Assembly: GCA_934045075.1 (NCBI GenBank)
Contig: OW203738.1
Location: forward strand, 5,509,487-5,573,486
Direction of reading: 5' to 3'
DNA length: 64,000 nucleotides
Source: Yponomeuta sedellus
Taxonomy: Eukaryota; Arthropoda; Insecta; Lepidoptera; Yponomeutidae
Positions within the stretch are counted from its first letter, which is position 1. Each line of letters begins with the position of its first letter. A model generated the notes under the pieces. That model was given only the letters and a program-made list of their open reading frames with translations. It had not been told where the DNA came from and did no database searches. Made by a program: the position numbers and the translations under genes. Of the stretch, positions 44,345-54,735 are shown one piece after another.

Positions 44345-44535
44345 TTTAATTTAATAATAAATATTCATGGACTTGTGTTACAGGTGCTAACTCGACGATA
44401 GATTTAATACAATAAATATATAATATCCATAGATAACATCCAAAACCGAGACAAACTAGGAAAGTTCGTTTCCTAGTTTGACTCGGCCGGGGATCGTACC
44501 CGAGACCTGTCTGTCTCTGATTTGTCTCAGACTTT
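44345..44535 (-). mobile_element. SINE family C
   Basis: 'aataaatattcatggac', 'tgctaactcgacgatagatt taatacaataaat', 'ccaaaaccgagacaaactag', reversed B-box 'gccggggatcgtacccgaga'. Confidence 0.75.
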
Positions 44536-44938
44536 GACAATAATACCCACAACTTTAATGAAATGAAAAGTTTTTATCCAAAGTAGCGCAGAAACTGCGG
44601 CTTAGTGAACATTACAAGTCAAACTAGGTGTCCATTTCAAAATCTAGATCATTTTGGAGAAAAACTGAACAAAAAAACTCCAAGCTAAGATTTCTCACTT
44701 ACTTACTTCTTCACATCGCGGGACAATCCAACCCTTTCGACTGACCACCACCCTGAGGTCAAGGGAGGTGCCCCCGCTAGGGGGAAGGGGGGCGACTCAA
44801 GGAGTTACCAGCTCATCCTAAGTTCCAATACATTTCATATTCCGTTGACAGTGGGCACAATAACCCTGTACGAGTACAGGCGGGTGGGAAGAAGCGCTGC
44901 TTGTGGCTAAAGCAAGCGCTAAATTATGGGAAGTAAAT
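44536..44938. other. No supported feature
   Basis: 44575-44680 shares 'aaagtagcgcagaaactgcg gctta' to 'gagaaaaa.tg.acaaaa' with 60730-60840, an unclassified repeat pair. Confidence 0.45.
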
Positions 44939-44939
44939 A

Positions 44940-45060
44940 TACTATACTCTCTCCACCAACCCGGACTTGGCACCCGTGGTGGAGTACGGCCTAACCTTCC
45001 TGCGATGCAGGAAAAATATCCCTGCCCAGCAGTGGGGACGTACAACGGTCGATATCGAAC
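44940..45060 (+). mobile_element. SINE family B 3' end
   Basis: 'ccaccaacccggacttggca cccgtggtggagta', 'ccttcctgcgatgcagg', 'cagcagtggggacgtac', 'tcgatatcga'. Confidence 0.75.
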
Positions 45061-45104
45061 CGAAATATACTAGTAGTAAAAAACCTAGCTACTGTCTCCT
45101 ACAA

Positions 45105-45644
45105 CTTATAATGATGGGAAAAATCGCTGGCAACGGACGCGTAGGTCGGAGAAAGAAATTTTGGTTGAAAAACTTACGGGACCGGATTCGCCAGTGCTGC
45201 CGAGCTCTTCCGCCTTACGAGAGACAGAGAGAAATATACAGAGCTGACTCTTCATATTTCTTCTTGGCCAACTAGCCAACCCTTTTTGGCTATAATTACC
45301 TTACTAAAACAACAAAAATCTACCAAGAAACTAAATTACTGAGTATAGCTCAAATTTACAAATACAATCTATGCATACTGATACGGAAAATTTTGACCAA
45401 GGATATTCACACTCAAATAACCTTCTCCAAAAGGATACAACTACAGACTCGATTAACAAGACAAGCAAATAATATACACATACAGATGCAAAGAACGAAT
45501 TATGGAAATAGCAGTATAGTGGCTGAAGGAGCCCGCATGTATAACAAATTACCAAAAGATATCAAGGAAGCCAAATCATTGCCTATCTACAAAGGATTAC
45601 TGAGAAGCCACATTTTGAGGGATACTTCATTGTTGAAGCCTTAA
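45105..45644 (+). pseudogene. Two adjoining LINE reverse-transcriptase C-termini
   Basis: 45108-45275: 'MMGKIAGNGRVGRRKKFWLK' and 'NLRDRIRQCCR', the ending of one LINE type (GKI.G.R..GRR...WL.NLR). 45291-45644, in another frame, open to TAA: 'YQETKLLSIAQIYKYNLCIL', then 'ARMYNKLPKDIKEAKSLPIY' near the end, the jockey/CR1-like ending. Two different LINE 3' regions are thus fused or nested. Confidence 0.65.
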
Positions 45645-45649
45645 AGCTC

Positions 45650-46055
45650 TCCACTATTTTTTGTTTTTAGTATGCACTCACTCCTGCCTTCAACTTCTTG
45701 CTTGCTTTTAACTCTCAACAATGTGAACGCAACCTTATGTTCGTTTTTATTGCAAACTGTTATTAATTATTATCAAACTAACAACAAAAAAAAAAATCCT
45801 ATGTACCCACTTTCTACTTACTTCCAAGAATTGTACGCGAATTGCAACAGCGCGTTTTGCTTTATATAACATTTATTAATATACATAACTATTGTTTCTC
45901 AAGTAAGTGAATCCAATGTATTCTTATTGAGAAATAAATTTCTTAAATCACAAATCACAACCCTCGCTAGTCGGAGAGGCACCATAAGAAGAAGAATGAA
46001 AACATAATTTGTGCTTTAGAAAGATCGGGGAAATAAATAGGGGTTATAATTATCA
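45650..46055. other. LINE-adjacent AT-rich sequence
   Basis: Probably 3' UTR of the preceding LINE ('ttattgagaaataaatttct taaatc'); no defined end. Confidence 0.35.
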
Positions 46056-46068
46056 CTCATGAAAACAA

Positions 46069-46225
46069 CGTAATACAGAGAATAGTGTAAAGAGGTTCGA
46101 AATTTCACTGATGCCGGTGAGTCGCCCATTGGCTCAATTGGTAGAGCGCTGGCACGGATAGCCTGAGGTTGCGGGTTCGAATCCCGGCATGGGTGAAATT
46201 TTTAGCCTCTAAATAGGTTTTTAAA
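46069..46225 (+). mobile_element. SINE A, short form, 12-bp TSD
   Basis: Intact A-box 'tggctcaattggtagagcgc' and B-box 'gggttcgaatcccggc', ends 'aaataggtttttaaa'. TSD 'tcatgaaaacaa' at 46057-46068 and 46226-46237. Useful reference for the short form. Confidence 0.9.
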
Positions 46226-46439
46226 TCATGAAAACAAACCATATTAATTTTGAAATCCATACCGTGTATATCGAAACAATATCAGGTGTTGCATACTGAA
46301 TTTTCATTGTGTTCTATCGAAGTTATGAAGTTGGTATATTGATACTCTGGAGTTGACCCCGTAGTAAAGTTTTTTTGGATTGTTGAGATTCACTGCTATA
46401 GTTTCACCGGATTTTTATGAAACTCTCTATAAGATAAAC

Positions 46440-46695
46440 ACTGTAAAACTGTCTTTGACTGACGCTAGTGGTATTTTTCCGTGCTTCGCAAGTCACGCTA
46501 AGCTGTTGGTGCCGGCTGCCATCGATAGATGGCCTTAGAGCGGCTTGAAAACTTCTGACAGTAAGACCAGCCACTAGTCTTGCAAGCCTCCACCAATCCG
46601 TACTTGGCTCCCGTGGAGTATGGCCTATACCTTCCTTAGGGAAGAGACCCGTGCGCCTTGGTGGGGACATAATGGGTGGATGGTGATGATGATGA
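46440..46695 (+). mobile_element. SINE family B, 3' two thirds
   Basis: 'ctagtggtatttttccgtgc ttcgca', 'gttggtgccggctgcca', 'cagtaagaccagccacta', 'gtggggacataatggg' and a 'gatgatgatga' tail. Confidence 0.75.
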
Positions 46696-49018
46696 ATATG
46701 ACTAAACAGCTTGCTTCAAGCCTCAAGCCTCCGTTTGCCAGAAATTAGTAGGGTTATTAAAAATATAATGATTGAAGACTTTTAGTCCGGATTTACTTAC
46801 GGGTGTAGTTATATCGGAAAAGTCCGACCAGGTTTCGCTCCGATTCGCAGAGCTTAATCATGGTGAGCAGAGACGGAGCTCGCGTCGTCGGTTGCTCGTC
46901 TCACACTACGGGCAAGTAAAAAAGAAAGTTTTAGTTCAAAAAAATATATATGATCCTTATAAGAAGTCTAACTATGTGCAGCAAAACCTGTCGGATCCTG
47001 ATGTATGCAATAGTAGTTAGTAAAGAATTTGACTCTTCAACGATTGGAATCTTTCAGGATTTCATGCGCTTGATATAGAAGTGGGAGCAGACCACTTTTT
47101 TGTTTGATTTCGCTGGATTAATTTAAGATGCTACATCTAGCGTAGAACGAGCTAAGCAAATCGTCATACCACTCCGTGTATAGATTGGATGAAGTTGAGC
47201 ATAGTTGGTGCAAAGTTGGACAGCGCAGGATAACATAGTTGGACACTGGTCATTGAAGACGTCTTCGATTTACGAGTAGTTTTGACCCCATAGACGTTTG
47301 TTAGGGGCTCACCTAAACGGTACCCAGCGCCAGGGTTAGACAAAGATTTGGAAGTTCTATTGTGACTGAGAGGGACACGATATTATATAAGTTATGTGGT
47401 TTTAATAACTCATCCAATACGCTGGAATTTTAAGGAGGTCTTAGATAAGTACACTACTAGATAGGCTATTTTCATATGATTTTGAGGGTGCTGAGGTGCT
47501 TATAGAGCGCAGGCACTGTACTAAACTAGGTTTTTTAGTATGCAAACAAAAACGCATAGTTTTGAGCGTGACTTGAACCTACAACACCTCAAATTGCATT
47601 AAGATGGTGATTTTTTTAAAACCCTTAACTGAGCATGACTAGAATATCATTGGTATTGTGCTTAATTTCAAGTTGATAAGATAAATTTAATGTGGGTACT
47701 ATAGCGCCATTGCCTTATCAAGGGTTGAATTGTATTTACCTTCTGTGGAAAAAAAATCGTTACCAACTTTTATACTTATAAAGTATAGTGGGGACTTCCT
47801 ATTAACTTTTTAAGTTCTGTGCCAAGAGGCATTGCCGTTCCTTTATCATATAATAAGAATTATGCCCGGTACATACTATACGGTATTATTTCTTCGGCAA
47901 TTAAGAAAACATAATCTTTCAATGGGTAAAGATCAATTTTACAAAATTAAATGGTCTTCGATGAAGTGCAGACGACACGATTTCCATCTAAATTAATTTT
48001 TAAATACTTACAAACATACAATTGCGGCTACAGTCGCGAATAAGGAATATTACATGTTGCACTTGTTACTGGTGGTATAAATTACTTCGCATAGATAATT
48101 TACAAAGTGCATGTAAAAGGCACTTTTACCCGATTGCGGCTGAGTTCATAGGAGAAAAGACATGATGTTAATTTACAGTGACTGATTTTTGTTAACGTTT
48201 AGCCTATGATCCCGCCTGCTTAATAGCTAATGCTTAGCAGTTAAGCTTTTTCAGTACTATCAGTACTACTCTTATGTATTTATTTATTACATGCATCGTC
48301 GTCGTCGTCAGGCTATACTAGTCCACTGCTGGACATAGCCCTCCCCTAAAGAGCGCCACGTTGTGCTTTCATAGGGGGTAATGCCCATAATTTATTGTTT
48401 ATTGCATGCAGTTTATTGTTTATTCCATAATTTATTGCATGCATACAAAGTAACATTAAACAACAATAAAAAAAATCATTTACAAAAATTTCGTCCACAG
48501 TCAAAGAAAATTAATATATAAAAATAGTCAATCAAAAAGAGTTTTTTCATATTGGTTATTATAAATGCAAATGACGACTTTTTGTATGAGACGTCATGGT
48601 CCACCTCTGGTTGCTGAGCCATCGGACAAAGCGAGCAAATAGCGCCACACCATAACACCTAATCAAACCTTCTAACCAAACGTAATACCTCTAAACAGCT
48701 GCATACCTAGCTCGCAAGAGCGATCGCAGACGTCCAAACTCCGCTTCCGTCATACCCGCTTAATTCCCACCGCTCTCTGACTGTCTTTAACTGGAATATG
48801 TACTGATAGATTTATTAATAACCACGACTCGGGGGTGTAAGGGGGCGCTGCGTGGGGTGGGCGAAACTTGGCAAACGTGAGTCCGTGTTCTGGACAGCGC
48901 TGGCCAGAGCGATAGAATCGGAAGTTGTAGAAATTGAGGTTGGAGCTCGCCCGTAGGCTTACTCTATTTTTGACATGCGCTGATTGTGTCTCGGATAACA
49001 TTGACTCCTTCACCCTCA
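46696..49018. other. Longest repeat-poor stretch; RTE-type tail at 48295-48370
   Basis: 48295-48370 (minus) ends like LINE 3' regions ('gtcgtcgtcgtcaggctata ctagtccactgctggacata gccctcccctaaagagcgcc'), as at 62698. Otherwise no exon could be supported; the frame at 46772-47020 lacks domain or splice evidence. Confidence 0.4.
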
Positions 49019-49020
49019 TA

Positions 49021-49120
49021 ATCATCAACCCATTATGTCCCCACCGAGGGGCACGGGTCTCTTCCCTGAGGAAGGTATAGGCCATACTGCACCACGGGGG
49101 CCAAGTCCGGATTGGTGGAG
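49021..49120 (-). mobile_element. SINE B 3' segment, duplicated
   Basis: 100 bp identical to 49250-49349 (offset 229). Starts with the reversed tail 'atcatcaacccattatgtcc' and stops abruptly at 'attggtggag'. Confidence 0.85.
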
Positions 49121-49249
49121 ACTTCCTTCCTTTACCCTGTAACTGTGTAAATCTCTTTATTTCATTTCTGATATTTTTTTCATTCTGTCTATGAATTTCA
49201 TATGTTACTTCACCTTTTGACGAGAAACTTCTACTGAAATGTTTTCATC

Positions 49250-49520
49250 ATCATCAACCCATTATGTCCCCACCGAGGGGCACGGGTCTCTTCCCTGAGG
49301 AAGGTATAGGCCATACTGCACCACGGGGGCCAAGTCCGGATTGGTGGAGGCTTGCAAGACTAGTGGCTGGTCTTACTGTCAGAAGTTTTCAAGCCGCCCT
49401 AAGGCTTGTCTTAACGACTGCCATCTATCGACAGCAGGAGCCGGCACAAACCGTTCAACGTGCCTCGCGAAGCCCGGAACCGCTCGGAAAAATGCCACTA
49501 GCGTTAGTCATAGACGAAGT
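49250..49520 (-). mobile_element. SINE family B
   Basis: Reversed B continuing past the duplicated 100 bp to 'gaccgttcaacgtgcctcgc gaagcccggaa' and 'atgccactagcgttagtcat'. Confidence 0.8.
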
Positions 49521-49975
49521 TTTGTTAGAAATGTTTTACTACTTGCAAATTATCTCTTTTTCCTGTTTATTCTGATCATCAGTGTCATATTTACACTTTT
49601 AAATTAAACACAGGCTTGTAAAGTCATACAATTTACTATTTCAGCGCAAGAATCTCTCGCGACCTGTCATTTTGTTCTCCAAGTCTTTGGATCTTTAAAT
49701 CTCTTAGTTACCTGCATTTAGGTTTTTTTTACTTTGAATACGCTTAAACGTATACGCTTTGAAGTATGCCCAGTGGTGGGGGGAGTGGTTGCAGGACGGC
49801 GGCGCAGCAGGAAAACAACAGGAACGGTTGATCACATTTTAATTAATACATCTTTAAGACTCCAGTCTCTTAACTCCCTTATTCTAGTCTTACACTAGCT
49901 TATATATAATAATCCTACGTGCCTTGGGAGGAGTTGCCTATATTTCCTGATACGTGAGATACGTGAAGGCATGTG
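49521..49975. other. No supported feature
   Basis: Single-copy by eye. Confidence 0.3.
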
Positions 49976-49979
49976 GCGT

Positions 49980-50400
49980 GATGATGTTATTTGCCTATCA
50001 CAATACGGTACTTGCAAAAGTGCCGAAACGTCGGAAATTTGTAAAATTAAACGACTAAATTTCCGTGCAAATACAGTTTTTATTATGTCTAGTGCTTGTG
50101 TTAACCTTAGTTAGTTAGTTAGACCTAAGATTTCCGCACTTAGCCTCATAGTTGGGCCATTGTACGTTTCACGCGCTGAGGTACGCCAACACCTCAGACA
50201 CTAGGGTTTCCTTACGATGTTTTCCTTCACGGTCAGCGAGTAGTATTATGCTACTATAATTTCACAAATGTACATAACTTAGAAAACAAAGTCATTGGTA
50301 CATACCGGGGTTCGAACCCACAACCTCCCTATTGAGAAGCCGGCGTTCTACACCGCTCCGCTACCTTCGCTCTCGTGTTAACCTTAGAAAATACTATATC
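49980..50400. mobile_element. Repeat with gccgaaacgtcgg motif, split by SINE G
   Basis: 49990-50110 ('aaaagtgccgaaacgtcgga', 'tattatgtctagtgcttgtg ttaacctta') resumes at 50375 ('cgtgttaaccttagaaaata'). The same text is at 20840-20880 beside the 48-bp fold-back. Confidence 0.6.
50111..50374 (-). mobile_element. SINE G (type 1), full length, 13-bp TSD
   Basis: Sense reading: tRNA-like head with 'aggttgtgggttcgaacccc', 'tgtaccaatgactttgtttt', 'cggtgaaggaaaacatcg'-type core, 'ggcccaactatgaggctaag' and a (ctaa)n tail. TSD 'gtgttaaccttag' at 50098-50110 and 50375-50387. Confidence 0.85.
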
Positions 50401-50780
50401 CTCGTCAAGAAATCCTCTGTCTCAATAACAAACGCAGGATTTCTGTACATTCTCTGTGCTACTAAGCATAACGAAGATATTTTGACCGGGCCGCAATTTC
50501 TTGGTCCTGCGGAGGTATCTTTGCAGGCACCTGACAGAGGGTGCTCCAAAGTTTATTGTTTGAAAGGATTTAGGATTTGGGTCGGACGGACGTAAGCAAG
50601 AAATTAATGCTGTGATAATATAATAGAGGTGGATTGCTGGTCAGTGGTTACGTTTGGCTGACTTTCAGCGCTCGCAACACAGGGTGGAACAAAATGCCTG
50701 ATATATCCTAAATTTGGGTCAGTATGAACCACTTTTGGTAAAGTGATTATTTTAGAATAGCAAAAAAAAGGTTGTATGCT

Positions 50781-50875
50781 TAAAAACCTATTTAAAGGCT
50801 AAAAATTCCACCCATGCCACCAATTCCACCCAATTGTCCTTAGCACTGTTTAGTGCATTAAAAAGAATATAATCA
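50781..50875. mobile_element. SINE A inverted remnant with 11-bp TSD
   Basis: Antisense 'taaaaacctatttaaaggct aaaaattccacccatgcc' joined to the sense tail 'aattgtccttagcactg..gtgcattaaaaa'. Flanks ggttgtatgct (50770-50780) and ggttgcatgct (50876-50886). Confidence 0.75.
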
Positions 50876-50997
50876 GGTTGCATGCTCATTACTATTTAGT
50901 TACGGCATTTGTTATTGCTTCCATTATAGGCACACGATTATGTATATGGAACAGCCAGCATTTTTCGCGAATTTTAAATTCGGTATTTATAGTGATA

Positions 50998-51145
50998 AAA
51001 TAAATAAATAATAAATAAATATTCATGGACATATTACACAGATCTCGTTAGCCCTATACTAAGTACAACTAAATGAATTGTGTTATAGGTGCTAACTCGA
51101 CGATAAATTTAATACAATAAATACATAGATAACATCCAAGACCCG
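50998..51145 (-). mobile_element. SINE family C, 3' part with (AAAT)n tail
   Basis: 'aataaataataaataaatat tcatggac', 'agatctcgttagccctatac', 'tgctaactcgacgataaatt taatacaataaat'. Confidence 0.75.
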
Positions 51146-51149
51146 ATTT

Positions 51150-51530
51150 ACAGAGTCTCGCTTTATCAATCGACAGCACTATTTACAATCGGGCACTCTT
51201 CTCAGTTATATTTTGGGCGAATTTGCAAGGAATACGCATTAATTTCAATGTAAACGACTGTACATAGAGGGTTTTTGTACTGTACACCCAGTAGTTTAAA
51301 TTGTGTTTTGGAAGAAATAGAAATACAATAAATGGACGTTCTCATCATCACTCCGCTATGTTAACTCTCCCGCAGTTATAAAAGTCTTGGACTCAATTTA
51401 ATTTGAGATTTTTCTAAAAAAAGGGTCGTTTGTTTCGATTTAATAGTTTGGGATTAAATATGAATAAAAAAATATCAAAATTGACAACCCTACAACAGGT
51501 ACGAATACATTTAGAATAATTTTATTAAAG
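51150..51530. other. No supported feature
   Basis: AT-rich. Confidence 0.3.
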
Positions 51531-51534
51531 ACTA

Positions 51535-51780
51535 GCTGACTCCGCGAAATTCGTACCGCCTAACAGTTTTTTTTATACTATTTTTTTAATTTTTATGCAC
51601 TAACCCGTGATAAGGACAATTTTTTAGCCTCTGAATAGGTTTTTTAAATTTATATTTTTTTATTTTTCTATGTGTAAGAACCATTCTCGTACTTCAAGTT
51701 AACTTCAATTTCAATTAGCGAAATCGGTGCAGTTTTTTTTTGAGATTTGCACTTACCAACACATTCAGCGATATCCAAGA
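51535..51780 (+). mobile_element. Repeat H with a collapsed SINE A inside
   Basis: 'ctagctgactccgcgaaatt cgtaccgcctaacag' and 'gcgaaatcggtgcag..gagatttgcacttaccaacac' as at 21083-21445. 51590-51652 is antisense tail 'atgcactaacccgtgataag gacaatt' fused to sense 'ttagcctctgaataggtttt'. Confidence 0.6.
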
Positions 51781-52130
51781 AGCGCTTTTAGGAACACACC
51801 CTAGATAGACAATTTGACCAATACGAGCGTAGTTTGAATCCACTTGTAGCTAGTTACCAACATTTGTGTATGGGTGCTATATTAAATTCCAACTGACCGT
51901 TTGCCAGGCGCGCAATCAGAACTTGATTTACGGATGCCTACGATTCCATGATAAAATTCTAGTAAACTTTATTAGGTACGTCCAAACATTATAATTGTTT
52001 TTATTAATAATTAGAGGTTATGGGTACATTTTGCGTATATTGTCTCATTCCATTCCTAGTATCGGTTACAAGAACACTTTTCTTGGTCTCGGCGGGGACA
52101 AAATATTTTAAAAATAACAAATAATTTTGT
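51781..52130. other. No supported feature
   Basis: AT-rich. Confidence 0.3.
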
Positions 52131-52134
52131 AAAT

Positions 52135-52495
52135 TGTAAACGCTCGTAGCCTAATAGGACCAAGTCATTATAATCAATTACTTGAGTTAAGCAACAACAG
52201 GTGCGGTCAGGGGCAGGATGGGTGACCGTCCCGTGACTACCGCTAGAGGCATTTTTCCGAACGCTTCCGTGCTTCACAAGGCACGCTAAGGCGTTGGAGC
52301 CGGCTGTCATATAATGGCAATTGTTAAGCCATGTCAGAGGCCTTATGGGCGATTTGATAACTTCTGACAGTAAGGCCCGCCACTGACTTACAATCCACCA
52401 CCAACCCGGACTTGGCCCCCGTGGTGGCGTATGGACTAACCTTCCAGCGATGCAGGAAGAGACCCAGCAGTGGGGACATACAAGGGTTGATATCG
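52135..52495 (+). mobile_element. SINE family B, full length (5S rRNA-derived)
   Basis: Head 'cttgagttaagcaacaacag', 'gtgcggtcag', 'aggatgggtgaccgtcc' matches the 5S rRNA internal promoter (A-box, intermediate element, C-box). The body 'gttggagccggctgtcatat' to 'cagtggggacatacaagggt tgatatcga' follows. Class SINE3-type, Pol III. Confidence 0.85.
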
Positions 52496-52499
52496 ATAA

Positions 52500-53030
52500 A
52501 TTTTAATAAATATTATGTTTGTTGCTTATTTTCCACATAAACTCCTGATCCTTAAAGTAACATGTAGTTTCAATTAGTCATGAAAATTTTACTTTTAATA
52601 ACTATTTAACTATTTTTGGAAACTTAACAAGTGTATCAGCGGCGAAATCTAAGTTATTACCAAAAGTGTCCCGAGTCCGTCCCTGTTGGTGGCTGCTTGC
52701 AATATATTGCTCTGCATAACGAGGTTTTAGTCTCAACGTAGCGTGAATTTTAGTTAGCTTTACCTTCGGGCTACTTAACTTAGAATTCAGTTAGTTTGCA
52801 TTGGTATTCTTCTAGCCAGCGATACTAGAATTTATGTGGATGTTTGTAACTTGAGTAGTGACTGATAAGCGGTTTAATTCTAACGGCAATGTCCAGGAAT
52901 GTAGCTGTTTTATAAAACTACAACAGCAATTGACAACATAACATAGGGGGGACTGCAAATTCCTACGATCCTGAATGACAATTAATAACAATTCACGATT
53001 TACTATGAATAACATTGTAGTGCTTGCTAA
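52500..53030. other. No supported feature
   Basis: AT-rich. Confidence 0.3.
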
Positions 53031-53045
53031 TGGTTTGTAGACTAT

Positions 53046-53284
53046 ACTATTTTTATTTTTAATGCACTAACCCGTGCTAAGGAACAAATTTAAAAACCTA
53101 TTTAGAGGCTAAAAATTTCACCCATGCCGGGATTCGAACCCGCAACCTCTGGCTATCCGTGCCAGGGCTCTACCAATTGAGTAATTGAGCTCAATTGGTA
53201 GAGCGCTGGCACGGATAGCCAGAGGTTGCGGGTTCGAATCCCGGCATGGGTGAAATTTTTAGCCTCTAAATAGGTTTTTAAATA
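53046..53284. mobile_element. SINE A inverted unit, hairpin-like, 12/13-bp TSD
   Basis: Antisense copy 53046-53180 and sense copy 53185-53284 meet at 'ccaattgagtaattgagctc aattgg', giving inverted arms of about 105 bp. Flanks ggttTgtagacta (53032-53044) and ggttCgtagacta (53285-53297). Confidence 0.85.
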
Positions 53285-53299
53285 GGTTCGTAGACTACC

Positions 53300-53850
53300 A
53301 AAAGCGGCACCTACTGTTGTGTTTAAATGATTGTATTGATAAACTACGCGTATTTAGACTCTACGGCCTTTGTCCCAAAACTATATGGACGATTTGGGAC
53401 AAAGGACGCAAAGAGTGGGAGTCAATGAAAAGTCTGTTTATTTTTATTTTAGGCAAACTTAATAACCGCCCTGAACGATTTGCTTTCTGAGCTCGTACGT
53501 CTCGTGAACTCAGGGCAACGAATAGAAAGTACCTAAAGCTGATTCACAAGTCCTATCACCATGCTGCCATACCTAAATCCAGCCTTGAAGCCTTTTTTTG
53601 TATTGACACGCTAAGAAGAAGAGCCGCGAAACAGGCTGCGTCAACAGTACACTGACGAAAGAAGTTGGAAAAGGGCTGGCGAAAAGCTGCGCAATCAGTA
53701 CACTGACGACGAGTGGTAGCACAAGACCGCCAGGAGTGGAAGATCCTTCTATAAGCGTCGGGTGCTTTATTTCTTTGAAAAGTGGCGAGCAAAAACGCCA
53801 CGAGCATGATAAGGCACTTCGAGGCGAGCTACACACATTAAATTAGAATA
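53300..53850. other. Unassigned, GC-richer 53580-53830
   Basis: Contains a 12-bp-arm hairpin (53368-53379/53393-53404) and a direct repeat 'cagtacactgacga' (near 53647 and 53697). Frames on the minus strand have no support. Confidence 0.35.
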
Positions 53851-53854
53851 GATA

Positions 53855-53970
53855 GATAGACACTATTGCAGAACCAGAAAAAAGAATAAAATCATGAATT
53901 CTTAAATCTAAGTAATGTTATACAATTGGCGGTCTTTTCCCTTAGAGCGATCTCTTCCAAACGACCTTAG
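53855..53970 (-). mobile_element. LINE L 3' end
   Basis: 'gatagatagacactattgca gaaccagaaaaa', 'attcttaaatctaagtaatg ttatacaattggcggtctt'. Confidence 0.7.
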
Positions 53971-54039
53971 GAATAGATGAGGACTATTATACTATTACTA
54001 TTTCTAGAACTCTAGTACTCTTTAAATTTAACAGTGTTT

Positions 54040-54281
54040 CATATTATTATATTATATTATATTATATTATATTATATTATATTATATTATATTATATTAT
54101 ATTATATTATATTATATTATATTATATTATATTATATTATATTATATTATATTATATTATATTATATTATATTATATTATATTATATTATATTATATTAT
54201 ATTATATTATATTATATTATATTATATTATATTATATTATATTATATTATATTATATTATATTATATTATATTATATTATT
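54040..54281. repeat. (ATTAT)n microsatellite, about 48 units
   Basis: Uninterrupted pentanucleotide tract. It is followed by a reversed L 3' end at 54285-54365, so it may have grown from a LINE tail. Confidence 0.95.
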
Positions 54282-54284
54282 AAT

Positions 54285-54365
54285 ACTTTTATTGTACGCC
54301 AGAGTGCATATTAAACATGTAAAGATACAAAGTACAATTGGCGGCCGTATTGCCAAAAGCAAACC
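54285..54365 (-). mobile_element. LINE L 3' end
   Basis: 'acttttattgtacgccagag' and 'caattggcggccgtattgcc aaaagca'. Confidence 0.65.
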
Positions 54366-54385
54366 GATAAGCTAATCAATACGGC

Positions 54386-54735
54386 CTCGGTTTGGCAGGC
54401 TGACTGTAAATTGAAGGTCTCGGGTTCAATCCCCGGCCGGATCAAACTAGGAAACGAACTTTTCTAGTTTTTCTCGGGTCTTGGATGTTATCTATGTAGA
54501 TAGATAGAAAGAGAACACTTTATTGCACAACCAGAAAAATATTACAACCATGATTCTTAAATCTAAGTAATGTTATACAATTGGCGGTCTTATCGCTAAG
54601 AGCGATGTATTTATTGTATTAAATCTATCATCGAGTTAGCACCTATAACACAAGTCATTTAGTAGTACTTAGTATAGGGCTAACGAGATCTGTGTAGTAT
54701 GTCCATGAATATTTATTTATTATTATTAACAGTAC
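54386..54735 (+). mobile_element. SINE C interrupted by a reversed LINE L 3' end
   Basis: C head 54386-54484 ('gggttcaatccccggc', 'gaaacgaacttttctag') resumes at 54605 ('gtatttattgtattaaatct atcatcgagttagc'). 54486-54604 is L ('aacactttattgcacaacca', 'gcggtcttatcgctaagagc'). TSD at most 5 bp (atgta). Confidence 0.8.

Noticed and set aside
46772..47020. 82-codon frame with basic segment (RRSSRRRL)
   Set aside because: No recognisable family and no splice evidence. It lies in the most repeat-poor stretch, so RNA data would be needed.
52135..52260. Functional 5S rRNA gene
   Set aside because: Only the internal promoter region is similar, interrupted and fused to the SINE B body.
54034..54375. 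113-codon frame (YYIIL repeats)
   Set aside because: Translation of the (ATTAT)n tract.
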